A program made the position numbers and the translations under genes. A stretch of DNA of 44,704 nt from Gnetum montanum (taxonomy: Eukaryota; Streptophyta; Gnetopsida; Gnetales; Gnetaceae). Below, in pieces: positions 31,996 to 41,656 of this stretch; positions within the stretch are counted from its first letter, which is position 1; the number at the start of each line of letters is the position of its first letter. The notes below the pieces were generated by a model, which did not search any database, had not been told where the DNA came from, and worked only from the letters and a program-made list of their open reading frames with translations. The stretch lies in the NCBI GenBank assembly GCA_015680685.1, contig MNCI01038194.1, positions 21,590 to 66,293 of the forward strand, in the 5' to 3' direction.

Positions 31996-33167
31996 TGAAA
32001 CACCACAAAATTTTGAGCTTGGTACTTGTCCAACAAGAAGCAAGTCCTTGAGACCCCCAGATGACCACAGCTACATTTGGTGTCAAACATGGCAACTTCG
32101 GAGGTCAGATGCTTAATTCTCACTAAGTCTACAATTCCAACATATACGCCCAATGTCTACGCTCAAAGTTCCAGTGTATACGCCCAGCGTGTACGCTCAA
32201 ATTTCCAACGTATACACTTAGCATATACGCCTAGCGTAGACCTCCAGCGTACATGCCTCACGTAGACATCCGACATGAAACTTCCAAAGGAAGCATAAAA
32301 AATAGCACTACAGGGCAAGAATTGGCATAAGACAACAATCATCAGCGTATACGCCCCGGCGTACATGCCCAACCATCATCAACGTATACGCCCAACGTCC
32401 ACAGCATCGCCCAAGTTCGCATACACCCAACACATCCAGCGTATACGCCCAGAGTCCATGCCTGCCCGATGCAGCGTATACGCCCAGCAGATGTAAAATA
32501 TTGTATATTTGTAAATCTTATGCACTTGGTCAATGCACCACGTGTCACCCAACCTGAGTCTAGCGTAACAACCGGTATAAAAGCCCCAATTTTCCACTTG
32601 AACGAGGTCGACTGGCAAAAATCCGAAATCATACCAAAGAGCAATTATGCTGAGAACCAGAGCACAAACCCTCTTACGCTGGGCAACCATGTACGCTGAG
32701 CAGACAGTCTCTACACTGTGCTTATAGTGTGATCCAGCCGCAGTCATCCTTGCATCCACCAGGGATTTTCGTCTGCCTTGTGTTCCATTCACAACTGCAT
32801 TAGACCGGTGCATTGTACTTTCAATCTGTAATGCCATTGTTACATTTTCTTCCCATAATCGTTTACAGTTTGTATTAATTGTTGTATGGATTCTGTTTAC
32901 GTCTGTTTACGTTTACTCTCTGTTTGCATCATTCACATTGTTTACGCCCTGTTTACGCTAACTACGCAGTTTACGTATAACTCAGCGTATAGCACTTCAG
33001 TGTACGTTTGGGGAAATCCTTGTCTGATCCATGTGCGGACCACCCAAGGTACTCTCTTCGTGCATTCCAGCTTGCCCTCAGGTGAAGGTAGGGTCTTCTG
33101 TGCGTGTCCAGTGATCCCACGGTCTCGGTTCCCTTCCAGCCGGAGACTGACGATTTCGGACGGTACA
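31996..33167 (+). repeat. 3' LTR of the Tat-like element (1172 bp)
   Basis: Begins TGAAACACC and ends GGTACA, followed by CTAAT. It keeps TATAAAAG at 32576 and the AGCGTATACGCC array but has one fewer 34-bp unit than the 5' LTR. Most differences from the 5' LTR are transitions, many at CpG. Confidence 0.95.
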
Positions 33168-33172
33168 CTAAT
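33168..33172. repeat. Target-site duplication CTAAT, right of main element
   Basis: Exact partner of 15666-15670. Confidence 0.95.
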
Positions 33173-33511
33173 CTCTTCTGATGCTAACTCCAGGAAAGGT
33201 CCAAAGTTCAACTTTTGAAGGATTGAGCCTTGAACTTCTTTGCTTTAGATCTTATCCAAGCAGACCTTAGTGAGTGTGACCTCCAAGTTAGACCACAGTC
33301 TTAACACCTCATCCTACCTAGATTTTCTTATTTTAATAGTAGGAATCTAAAGAACACATTCTACATTAGGCTCCTTGCACAGGGGCCTAATAGCATGCAT
33401 TGCCTCAATGGCTTGCTCCTGGGATTGTTATGGTTGTCTCCTTCCTTTACAAGTTTGTTTTTCCTTAGGCTACAATGGCCTTCCTACTTCTAATTCTTGT
33501 TTTGGCATCAT
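33168..33511 (-). pseudogene. Gene 2, N-terminal part (interrupted by the Tat-like element)
   Basis: From ATG 33511 the minus strand reads MMPKQELEVGRP and stays in one frame with several TAG/TAA stops to 33173. Without the 17.5-kb element and one CTAAT, the frame carries on exactly at 15665. Readable segments include QEQAIEAMHAIRPL and LNFGPFLELASEE. The N-terminus (MPKQELEVGRP) and the EAM segment loosely resemble exon 1 of aORF. A TATA box lies about 440 bases upstream at 33946-33953. The product is unknown, and it lies on the same strand as and downstream of the minus-strand Athila-like integrase, so it may be an extra frame of that element. Confidence 0.55.
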
Positions 33512-34548
33512 TTGTGATCACAAAAGTGACCTAGATTAATTATTTGGGTATAATATCCCTAAATCTAGATACCTTACAATTGTTTGATCAAGTTGAGTTT
33601 GGCTATCAAATTAAACATTTATTGTTAAGCCCTTATTTAGTTATTGTAGGCATATGAGAATATTTTATTATTATTTTATTTCCAGTTCAAAAAAGGTTGA
33701 TTATTGGTATTAGCTATTGGGATCATTATTTTAATACCTGATCTTGAGGTGTTTGAAAAATCTTTATAAAAGCCTAGTGTTTGATACTTCCACGATGTAA
33801 AGTGTACCTTTGAAAGCTTAAGGATTGAAAAATGGATAAGTGGTGAGGAAGTTATGCCTCTGGGAAGGTTCTGGGCTTTGAAAAATTGTAAAAAATTCCT
33901 TGGCTTTAGATGCAAAATATGAAAAAAAAGGTTAAGTGTTGCATGTATTTATAGGATTTTTGTGCTGCATCGACAAGGTTGCATCAACATAGTTGATCGT
34001 GTCAATGGGGTTGTATCAATACAACTATTTGCAACCATTTTTGCAACTTGAATTCTAAGGAAATTTGGAAAAGTTTGGAAATGAAATAAGTGTTAAATGG
34101 AAGTTAGAAAGTTGGGAAATCAAGTCAACAACATCTAAGGAGGTTCTAGTTCATACATTAGAGTGAATTGAGTAAATATGAGATGTTCCTTAAGAAAAAT
34201 CAACACAAAATTGGTTGATGTAGTTATCAAGGTTATTTAGACTAAATTGAGACCTATGGTTATGGGGTTTAAACTAAAGGAAACCAAAATCTATGCATGA
34301 AGATGCTCCCCAAAGTAGGCTAATGCCTAAAAATGCCCTTACATAATCCCATCACAAGAAGCCCATAGGCACCCTAGATGTTGAATGATGGTTTTGGTTA
34401 AACACCATACACTTGTAAGGAATTATCTTAGAATCATGTAGTCTACAAAATGAAACCAGTAGTTGACCATGCTATGGGGCAATAATATGAGAAAACAGAA
34501 TGCTAGAATGATTGAGAGAGAGATTGAGAGAAAGAATTTGAATCATAC
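33512..34548 (-). promoter_or_regulatory. Promoter-like region of gene 2 with palindromic GATACAAC words
   Basis: The minus strand has CCTATAAATACATG (TATAAATA at 33953-33946). Just upstream (33970-34040) are GTTGTATTGATACAAC, GTTGATGCAACC and GTCGATGCAGC, variants of one short palindromic word. No coding frame is supported in this kilobase. It could be a gene promoter or part of a worn LTR. Confidence 0.45.
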
Positions 34549-34708
34549 CCACAACATATCCTTTGTGGAATGCATGATTAGGATGATCCTTATACCAGTT
34601 TGTTCTAAGTCTTGACAAAGTCCATTCATTAGTAGTGGCATGGCATTGATGTATTTCACCTCTCCTACCATCGTGAGTCTATTACAAGCACAAATAATGA
34701 TCATCGTT
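34549..34708 (-). other. Possible exon with good splice signals, unassigned
   Basis: The minus strand shows an acceptor TTTTTTTTAG at 34709 and a donor GG|GTATGA at 34548. The 160 bases between are open for 53 codons (including MVGEVKYINAMPLL). No family was recognised, and the neighbouring exons were not found. Confidence 0.25.
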
Positions 34709-35599
34709 CTAAAAAAAACAAAGAAAATAGAAGAAGGAAGTAATTATAGATTTTTAAGAAAGAATTTTTAGCCTTAGTTAGAGGGGTGCCTTCAGGCATG
34801 GGTAACATATCTTTCCAACCCCATAACTAATGCCTATATCCTAAGAGATCTTTAGAGAGGTGTGTTTTTATTTCCATTGTATTTTTTATTTTTTTTTGTT
34901 TTCTCTCAATGGGAATCACACGTTACAACAACATACTTCCTTTTATGGTTTATAGGAGGAGTGATGATAAATTTCATGAGAAGCCATAATAGTTAAGAAG
35001 GAAGTTAAGAAGAGAACTTAACAAATCCCCTTGAGGCCATACCCTTTTTCATTCTCACTTAGTCCTTTATCGATTCACTGGGTAACAAGATCATAAGTTA
35101 CTTTTTGGTTTTCATGTGAAAGAACCATTGCACTGTCATGATACAGATTTCCTACTGAGGTAGATGGAATGGTGGATGTCATGAGATCATTACCTAGTAC
35201 CATTCAAAAACTAATAACTTTTTAGTAGAGAGCATAATCCAAGGACAAAGTTAGATTGTATGGATAGTTACAATCTTGACTATTGCATTTAGTAATTATC
35301 AAAATTCATAACAACAATGAAATAAAATTCAATTATTGTAAGAAAAAGAAAGAAAAATATAAAGTAAAAGGAAACATAAAGGTAAAGGTAAAGTAAAATC
35401 AAATAAAAATAAAAGTAAAATATATGAAGAAAATTTCTAAAAGTAAAAGAAAATGAAAAACATATAAAAATGATGTAAAACAAAAAGAAAGAAAACTTTT
35501 TCATTCTCTCCAAGGTATTATGGTAGCTGGGCTTCTCACCCATGACTAAGTTAAAGGAAGGAGATTCAAAAAATGGAGCAAGACTACTCTTGGGCTAAG
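34709..35599. other. No gene recognised; low-complexity A-rich block
   Basis: Bases 35289-35500 are a purine-rich AAAGTAAA-type low-complexity tract. The minus-strand open frame through it is an artefact of T-rich sequence. The rest lies beyond the 3' end of the Athila-like integrase and holds nothing I can name. Confidence 0.6.
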
Positions 35600-37620
35600 G
35601 TGTTGTGGTTGCATTTGGTTATTTGGAAGTTTTTTTAAGAACTTCAATTGTTGGATGCTAACTAGCATGTGCTTCTAAGGGCTTGTTGGATGATAAATTA
35701 TCATATCCTCAAAATGAAAAGTTAAGTGTACAATGTATTATCCTTCCCATAATATTTGGAACCTAGTTCATTGAGGCACATGTATGGGATTCCAATAGAG
35801 AACCATGTCTCCTTGTTTGAATTCAAGTTTTCATATTTAGACATCATGATGTTGTTTGCGGTATACCTTGTGCACTTCATTTATTGTAAGGGCTACTTTT
35901 TGATTTTCTTCTAGTACATTGAAGATCATTAGTCTTTATTTTCATCCTAGGTTGATGTCTAGGTTAAGACCACATGTAATTATGAGTGTATAAAGTTTGG
36001 TTTGAATTGGAAGTTTAGGTAAATTTTTGTGTACTAACTTGTAGGAAGAGTAGCCTATAGGAAGGTTTTTATTTTGAGCAATATGCCTATAGGGAACCAT
36101 TGAGTTTAGTGCTCTAGTAGTTCCTATATTTGCTAATGGTTCTTATTAGGATTTTTTTGATCTTCCTATTGGTTATCTCAGCTTGACCATTGGCTTAGGG
36201 ATGATAGAGTGTTGTAAGTTCATGTTCTATCCCTAAACGTTGCATTAACTTACTAAAGGTAGCACTTGTGAAATGGGTTCCATTGTTAGAAATTAGTGTC
36301 CTAGGCACATCAAATCTATTTAGCACCTATTGTTAAAAGAAATTAGCTATAGTGAAAGAAATACAATCAATAACAGCTACAACTTCAACCCATTTAGTAT
36401 AATAAACAACAACAACAATAATATAAGACTTCCCATTGGACATGGAAGTGATGGGTCCCATGAAATCAATTCTCCAAAGGTTGAAAGGCTCTAGTGGTTG
36501 GATTCACTATTGGGGCCATTCTATGCTAGTTGTCATTCCTCCATCTCATTGATATCACTTGCATGAATGGACAAAATGATGAGCATCCTTGAAGATCGTA
36601 GGCTAGAAATATCCTACCATTAAAATTTTTATGGTCATTATGCTTCTTGCATAAAGGCTTGCACAAGAACCTTCGTGACCATCCTAGAGAATTCGTAATT
36701 GATCTTTATCAAGGACACACCATTGTACTAGATCATCTATGTAAAATTTGTAGAGGTTATAGTTTATTTCGAGGTAGTGTTTAACGTAATGGAGAAATTG
36801 TTATTTCCTATTATAGTCACATTCTTCATGAGTATGTGAGTAAATAAGCGAGGGATTCCTCATACCATTTTGTAACCCTTAGTGCTTGAATGTCTATGAC
36901 CTTAGCAAAGAGAAGTTGATCTAGAAATTGGTGTAATAAAGGCTCTTCATCAATCTTGTTATTCCATCTTAATCAAGATAGATAATCAACAACTACATTC
37001 TTAGTCTCCTTTCTATTCATCATTGTTAGATCAAATTCCTACAAAATCACCAACTACCATATAACATGAGGGCTTACTATTGGCTTGTTGACAAGGAAGC
37101 AAATTGCACTGTGATCAATGTGCACAAAAAATGTAGTATCTAAGCACATAGTACTTAAATCTCTTAAGGGGTTACACAATTTCCATGAGTCTCTTTTCTA
37201 TAGTGGTGTAATTTAGTTGTGTGCCCACAATGCTCCTTCTTATACAATGACTATAGTATGGGTGTTTTTGGTTATGCATTTGTGTAAGCATCGCTTCTAA
37301 TGCATAATTGAATGCATATATCATGATATGAAAAGATCTAGACTAATTAGGTGCATGTAGAATTGATATTTCTATGACCTTTTGCTTCAAATGTTAAAAT
37401 GCTTGTTCACATTCCTTAGTCCATTAAAATACTATAGCCTTCTTAGTAAGCTCAACAAGCAGCTCGATAATTATGGAAAAAATTTCAATGAAACACCTAC
37501 AGTAACTAGTGCGTCTAAGAAATGACCTTGCATATTTAAATGTTTGAGGTTATTTGGTAATTTCTTGGATGACCCTTACATTTTCAGGGTTCACCTCAAT
37601 GCCTTTTTCTGAAATTCAGT
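35600..37620 (-). pseudogene. Athila-like pol relic: RT tail, RNase H, integrase
   Basis: Minus strand, many stops and frame changes. From right to left: the end of RT with a GIEVNPE motif (near 37590); an RNase H-like segment with YTTIEKRL and FVHIDHSA (near 37210-37110); a degraded HHCC region; the integrase core with WRIDFMGPI (near 36460), NNGTHFTSA (near 36280) and NGQAEITNR (near 36165); and a C-terminal segment with FKQGDMVLYWNP near 35810. The order and motifs are those of Ty3/gypsy integrases. The active-site Asp of the second motif is Asn here. The N-terminal RT and protease are missing, apparently deleted next to gag. Confidence 0.75.
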
Positions 37621-38430
37621 GCCTCATTGCTACCTATGTTTCCTTTTCCCATCTCTTCGATGGAATCTTCTATCATCTCCATCTTGGCCTTGATCATTCC
37701 TTCTTTGGTCCCAGACATGATCTCCTTTGTTAGATCTTGATGATGATGAGGATGCTAAGGATGGAGAACTAGGAGAGTTGTTTTGGCTTGCACTCCTTCT
37801 CTGGTCTCTTAATTTTTCTTTTAGCTAATGGTTGAGGGACCTTAGCCTTGAGGTTCCCCTAGTTCTAGGACCAGTTCTGCCCTTACCTTGATTACTTGCC
37901 AATGTTGAATGTAATCATTAATAAGTTGTATTATCCTCACTGACGGGACGAGGACCTTGGCGCTGAGATCATCCTTATGGAAGTTCGGTATCCTCTTTTT
38001 CTGACTATGAGGTTAGTGTAATTAGGACCTTTTTGCCATTGGAGGCTTCATGGTGGGCCTTCATGAGTTTATCTTTTTGGAGTTGTGCTTCTATCAATTA
38101 ATAGTCTCTAGAGAGGTGTTCCATCACTTAGTATTCTAGGGCTTCTCATTCAAGCCTTAGCTTCATTGGTGCTATCATAAACATTGAGGGAATAACACAA
38201 TTAGGCAGTAACACTATGTTGTCCTCTAAGTTTCTCCAACATAGTTTCTCATCCTGGTGAAGGATGAAAGTGAAATGCAAATAATAAGGATCTAGATGGG
38301 CATAGACAACCTTCAATTGTTGAAGTACCTCATTAGCATTTCTCCTAGTTTTGTTAATGTCATTAGTAGATGAAGAATCAGTCCTAGAAGAAGAAGACAT
38401 TTTTGATTTGTTCCTTTTGTAGTGTGTCAA
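37621..38430 (-). pseudogene. Athila-like gag N-terminal relic
   Basis: The minus-strand frame 38430-38146 (94 codons) contains YAHLDPYYLHFTFILHQDEK, closely similar to the YAHHDPHYLDFTFIFHKD segment of the plus-strand element near 41760. A Ser- and Arg-rich tail with several stops follows to about 37640, where RT-tail sequence begins abruptly. Gag would form the particle shell. Confidence 0.65.
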
Positions 38431-38535
38431 TAAAATATTATCATTTTTCTAAGGATGATGCATTATATATTTCTAGAATAACCTTTGTATAGTTTAACTA
38501 TCTAAAACACTTAGTGCACAACAGCTAAAAGAAGA

Positions 38536-38553
38536 TCCCTAGCAACGATGCCA
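38536..38553 (-). promoter_or_regulatory. Primer-binding site, decayed tRNA-Asp type
   Basis: The minus strand reads TGGCATCGTTGCTAGGGA one base after the LTR end. The plant tRNA-Asp site is TGGCGCCGTTGCCGGGGA, so all differences are transitions. This site is typical of Athila elements. Confidence 0.8.
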
Positions 38554-38554
38554 A

Positions 38555-39728
38555 TGATGAGCAATGAGTAGTCCCTATGCCCAACCATACAAATCACAAG
38601 CATGTACGCATGATCTAGTTAAATTCCATGGACCTGTTACCTAAGTGACCTTTATCCTAGATAGTCAAACATGAGGTTCCTTGATCCTTGTGTTCCCAAT
38701 CATCACTTGTGTTAATGTCATTCGTATGGTTAAGTGTGATTGAGATGTAAGATATTTGTATTTATAATTTTATTATTTTTATCTTTAAAAGTATTAAAAG
38801 ATGAAGTAATTGAAATATTAAACTCTTAACTAGTCAATGGAACTAAAGATAAGCTAAACTATTCTAAATGTAGAGTATCCATTACCACTTGTTGAACTTA
38901 TACCAACGTTGCTAGGTTGTCAAGTGTTTACTACTAGGATTACAAAGTGTTAGTGTATTATGCTCCAAGTGGTTGTATTCATGTTAAATAAAATATTAAA
39001 TTCTTAAGTGTAGAAAAGTAAAGTGCACATAAAGTAAAGTGCTTGTAAGTAAATTGATGTTAGTCCATTACAATAAAGAAATTTCGATTTTTTTTTCCAT
39101 TGTACAAAAGTGTCCATATTTTATTTCCATCATACGAAAGTGTCAGGTACATCTTGCACTTGAATAAAATTATGTACAATTAGTTTAATCCATGTTGTGG
39201 GCACTCAAAGGGAAATTTTACTAAGTCCTATTGAAGAAAACTACAAGAGTCTTGCTTCTAGAATAACATAAGGGTGTCATAAACATGATGTGTGACTTGT
39301 ATTTATAGGCATTTATTGTTATTGGAACATTATATTTGCGACATAGCATCCCCACCTATGATATAGCAAATGCGATATTGTTTGTAGACATGATCTTAGT
39401 CAACTAGTACAATTTAGCTAGTACAATTTTCATGCTTTATCATTGCCTGTAATGCCAAAAAAGTTTTAGACTATGCATGATAGCTTGGCTACAATATATC
39501 AACATCTTTTAGAGATTGATAAAGTAGCTACAATACATTAAAACTTTTTTGATTTGAAATTAGTGCAAAGAAGGTAAGAGGATTGGTGGTTAAGTGAAAG
39601 TCTAACATCTTTTAAGTGAATACCCATAAAAAATATCTATATATCTATAAATTATAGTTCTATGCAATTTTTTAAAACTTAATAGTGCTTTAAATAATCG
39701 TATATGAATTAAAATAAAAGCTTACACA
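38555..39728 (-). repeat. 5' LTR of the minus-strand Athila-like element (outer end approximate)
   Basis: The inner end (CATCA at 38555) is fixed by the primer site. TATAAATA is at 39307-39300. The outer end near 39728 is placed where the AT-rich LTR gives way to GC-rich DNA and the minus strand starts TGTGTAAGC; no target duplication was found. Upstream of the TATA box are GATATAGCAAATGCGATATT (39360-39379) and TTTGCGACATAGC, variants of a GATATCGC word. Confidence 0.6.
39300..39307 (-). promoter_or_regulatory. TATA box of the minus-strand Athila-like LTR
   Basis: The minus strand reads GCCTATAAATACAAG. Confidence 0.55.
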
Positions 39729-39729
39729 A

Positions 39730-40256
39730 CGTAGTAAATATTGGAATCCGGAAGGACTAGGGAGACATCTGCCGGGAATGAGATCAGTTTTGAGGTAAAA
39801 AATACAGCACGGCATAGGTGAGAAGATCTTCCTGGCTGAAGCATATTCCATACTAGAGTGCCAGCAGAATCAGGACAGAAATCGGAGAAATGAAAAATGA
39901 TAATAATCCGTCAGAACACCGAACGACCTAGCGGCCGCGGGGAGCCATGGGTAGCGCAAGTACAACCTTAGAACAGATCCTGTTCAAGTAAGGTCGTGTT
40001 TTGCAGTCTTTCCTTCTCTTCTTTTAAACAGTTACAGGGATAGTCTGTATTAATTATGTGGGAGTTAAACACCGCCTTCCTTTGTCAACACTTTGGTAAC
40101 GCTCGCAGTTTTCATCCTCTGTTTTCCCTCCCTCCTGTTTCCATTTATTACGTTGAAGCGTTTCGGTCGACGTTATCAATTGTTATCTGATTTCTGGCTT
40201 TAATTTTATCATCTAAATGCTTTTAAACTGAATTTGTTAAGCTAACTCTTGTTTAC
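39730..40256 (+). other. GC-rich island, possible host-gene promoter and first exon
   Basis: Between two divergent LTRs, this 0.5-kb stretch has clearly more GC and CpG than anything around it (for example GACCTAGCGGCCGCGGGGAG at 39926). It looks like low-copy host DNA. A start codon in good context and a donor follow; they are listed separately. Confidence 0.4.
39947..39987 (+). CDS. Possible first coding exon of a host gene (partial)
   Basis: GAGCCATGGG begins a 13-codon frame (MGSASTTLEQILF) that runs into CAA|GTAAGG, a strong donor. If real, the next exon lies beyond a long intron that contains the plus-strand Athila-like element, possibly outside the window; long TE-filled introns are common in conifers. 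I do not recognise the protein. A chance ATG plus GTAAG cannot be excluded. Confidence 0.3.
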
Positions 40257-40340
40257 AAATCAATGTCTTAGAGTGAAAAAATTTTCAGAAAGCAATGAAT
40301 AAGGCTTCTGAAAATCAATGTCTTAGAGTGAAAAAAAATT
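40257..40340 (+). repeat. 55-bp spaced direct repeat
   Basis: AAATCAATGTCTTAGAGTGA occurs at 40257 and again at 40312. It lies close to the probable left end of the following LTR. Confidence 0.8.
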
Positions 40341-41523
40341 CTATATATTCCATATCTACAACTAGTCTTAAATGGAGTCACACATAATCATGGAAATGAA
40401 TGTAAAAATTATCAACCATAAGAGGGTCAAAGTGCCATAAGGATAGAGTTACATTTTACACAATGCAAAGTAGAGGAAGTAAATGCCTAAACACATTCGA
40501 GAATAAGAGGGATTTTGGGGAAGGAAATCTGTAGAGCATATGAAGCATGGTAAATAACTATTGCATATGGGCATTCAAATCTTTCCTTATGATGAATCAG
40601 CAATTTGTTGTCGTAGATGCTACATTGCATTTGTATTATAGCATTACTATTCGTGCATCTTAGTTGGCTGCTATGTCACACCTATTTGAAAAAAAAATTA
40701 ATTTTTATCAGCAATGATATCGTAACTACAATATCATATCTATCATGTCGTAGATTCGATATCGTAGCACAAGCTACATCACTGTATATATGATATCGCA
40801 AGATGTGTGTAGCTTATACATACAACACTTGCATGCATAGATCCAAATAAGTTTCATTCCATCCTTAGGTAGATTCTTGTAGTTTTGTTTCATAGTTTTA
40901 GCGATGGAGTGAATGTGTGTAGTGTGGTGTTGAGTAGTTGTACGAAATCTTTATTCAAGTAAAGTGTACTTGGGTACAGTTCATGTCTAGAAATAAAGAT
41001 CAGATTGCCTTTCATCATTACAGCAACCACTTCATTTTATTGTTTTACTTAGCATAGTTTTTGCTATTTTCTTAGTTTAATCATTTACATTTTCAAGTAT
41101 TTCACTTTCTTGTTCATTAGTAAAGTAGAATGAGTACGATTGGTATCAATTGTTTAATTGTAATCATTTGGTAATCCCAGTAACAATTACATAGGTCCAA
41201 GATGTGTGCGGAAAATCAAGAACAAATGTCCATCACCTAGGATAGGCTAGATTTTTTTACTGTTTACTTAGACTTAAGAACTATTGTCATTCACCTTATG
41301 TTTACTAGGAGTAAGATGGCCCACACAACATCAATGATCATACATCTCACCATAAGTTAAACCATACTCATAGATTTTACTAGCTCACATGAGAAGACAA
41401 TAAGTGCAAACTTTAACCAATTGCTAGCATAATCACATTGCCTCATTCACGAATTACAATTGGGCTACATATGAACACTTGTAACTTGTATGGTTGGATG
41501 TTAAATTACTCCACCACTTATCA
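40341..41523 (+). repeat. 5' LTR of the plus-strand Athila-like element (outer end approximate)
   Basis: The right end (CTTATCA at 41523) is fixed by the primer site one base later. The last 60 bases match the end of the minus-strand LTR. The left end is a guess. Bases 40605-40815 contain GATATCGTA, GTCGTAGATTCGATATCGTAG and GATATCGCA, variants of one palindromic word. No certain TATA box was picked. Confidence 0.55.
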
Positions 41524-41524
41524 T

Positions 41525-41542
41525 TGGTGTCGTTTCTAGGGA
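41525..41542 (+). promoter_or_regulatory. Primer-binding site, decayed tRNA-Asp type
   Basis: TGGTGTCGTTTCTAGGGA, one base after the LTR, is close to the plant tRNA-Asp complement and shares its spacing with the site at 38536-38553. Confidence 0.8.
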
Positions 41543-41656
41543 CTTGTCAATTTATGCTGAGTAATTGATTACATAAAGTTCATTCTACCTAAAACACAAA
41601 GTTAAAATTTATAACTATAATTAAGCACACTTAAAACAAACATCTCAAATCATAAC

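Larger units (their letters stand above)
15671..33167 (+). mobile_element. Tat-lineage Ty3/gypsy LTR retrotransposon, 17.5 kb, with antisense gene
   Basis: Both LTRs begin TGAAACACC and end GGTACA, with a perfect CTAAT duplication outside. Order: 5' LTR, primer site, leader, gag-protease, antisense gene, RT, RNase H, second (archaeal-type) RNase H, integrase, 3' region, polypurine tract, 3' LTR. The second RNase H places it in the Tat lineage (Ogre, Retand, Grande and relatives). Two mostly intact frames with scattered stops and one probable assembly gap (N at 30153) show a dead but well-preserved copy. By eye, the last ~720 bases of the two LTRs differ at about 50 positions (about 7%), mostly transitions. 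The element inserted into gene 2, whose frame is continuous when the element and one CTAAT are removed. Confidence 0.95.

Noticed and set aside
35289-35543. 84-codon minus-strand frame rich in Phe and Tyr
   Set aside because: It is the translation of a low-complexity A/G-rich tract, with no membrane-protein architecture beyond composition.
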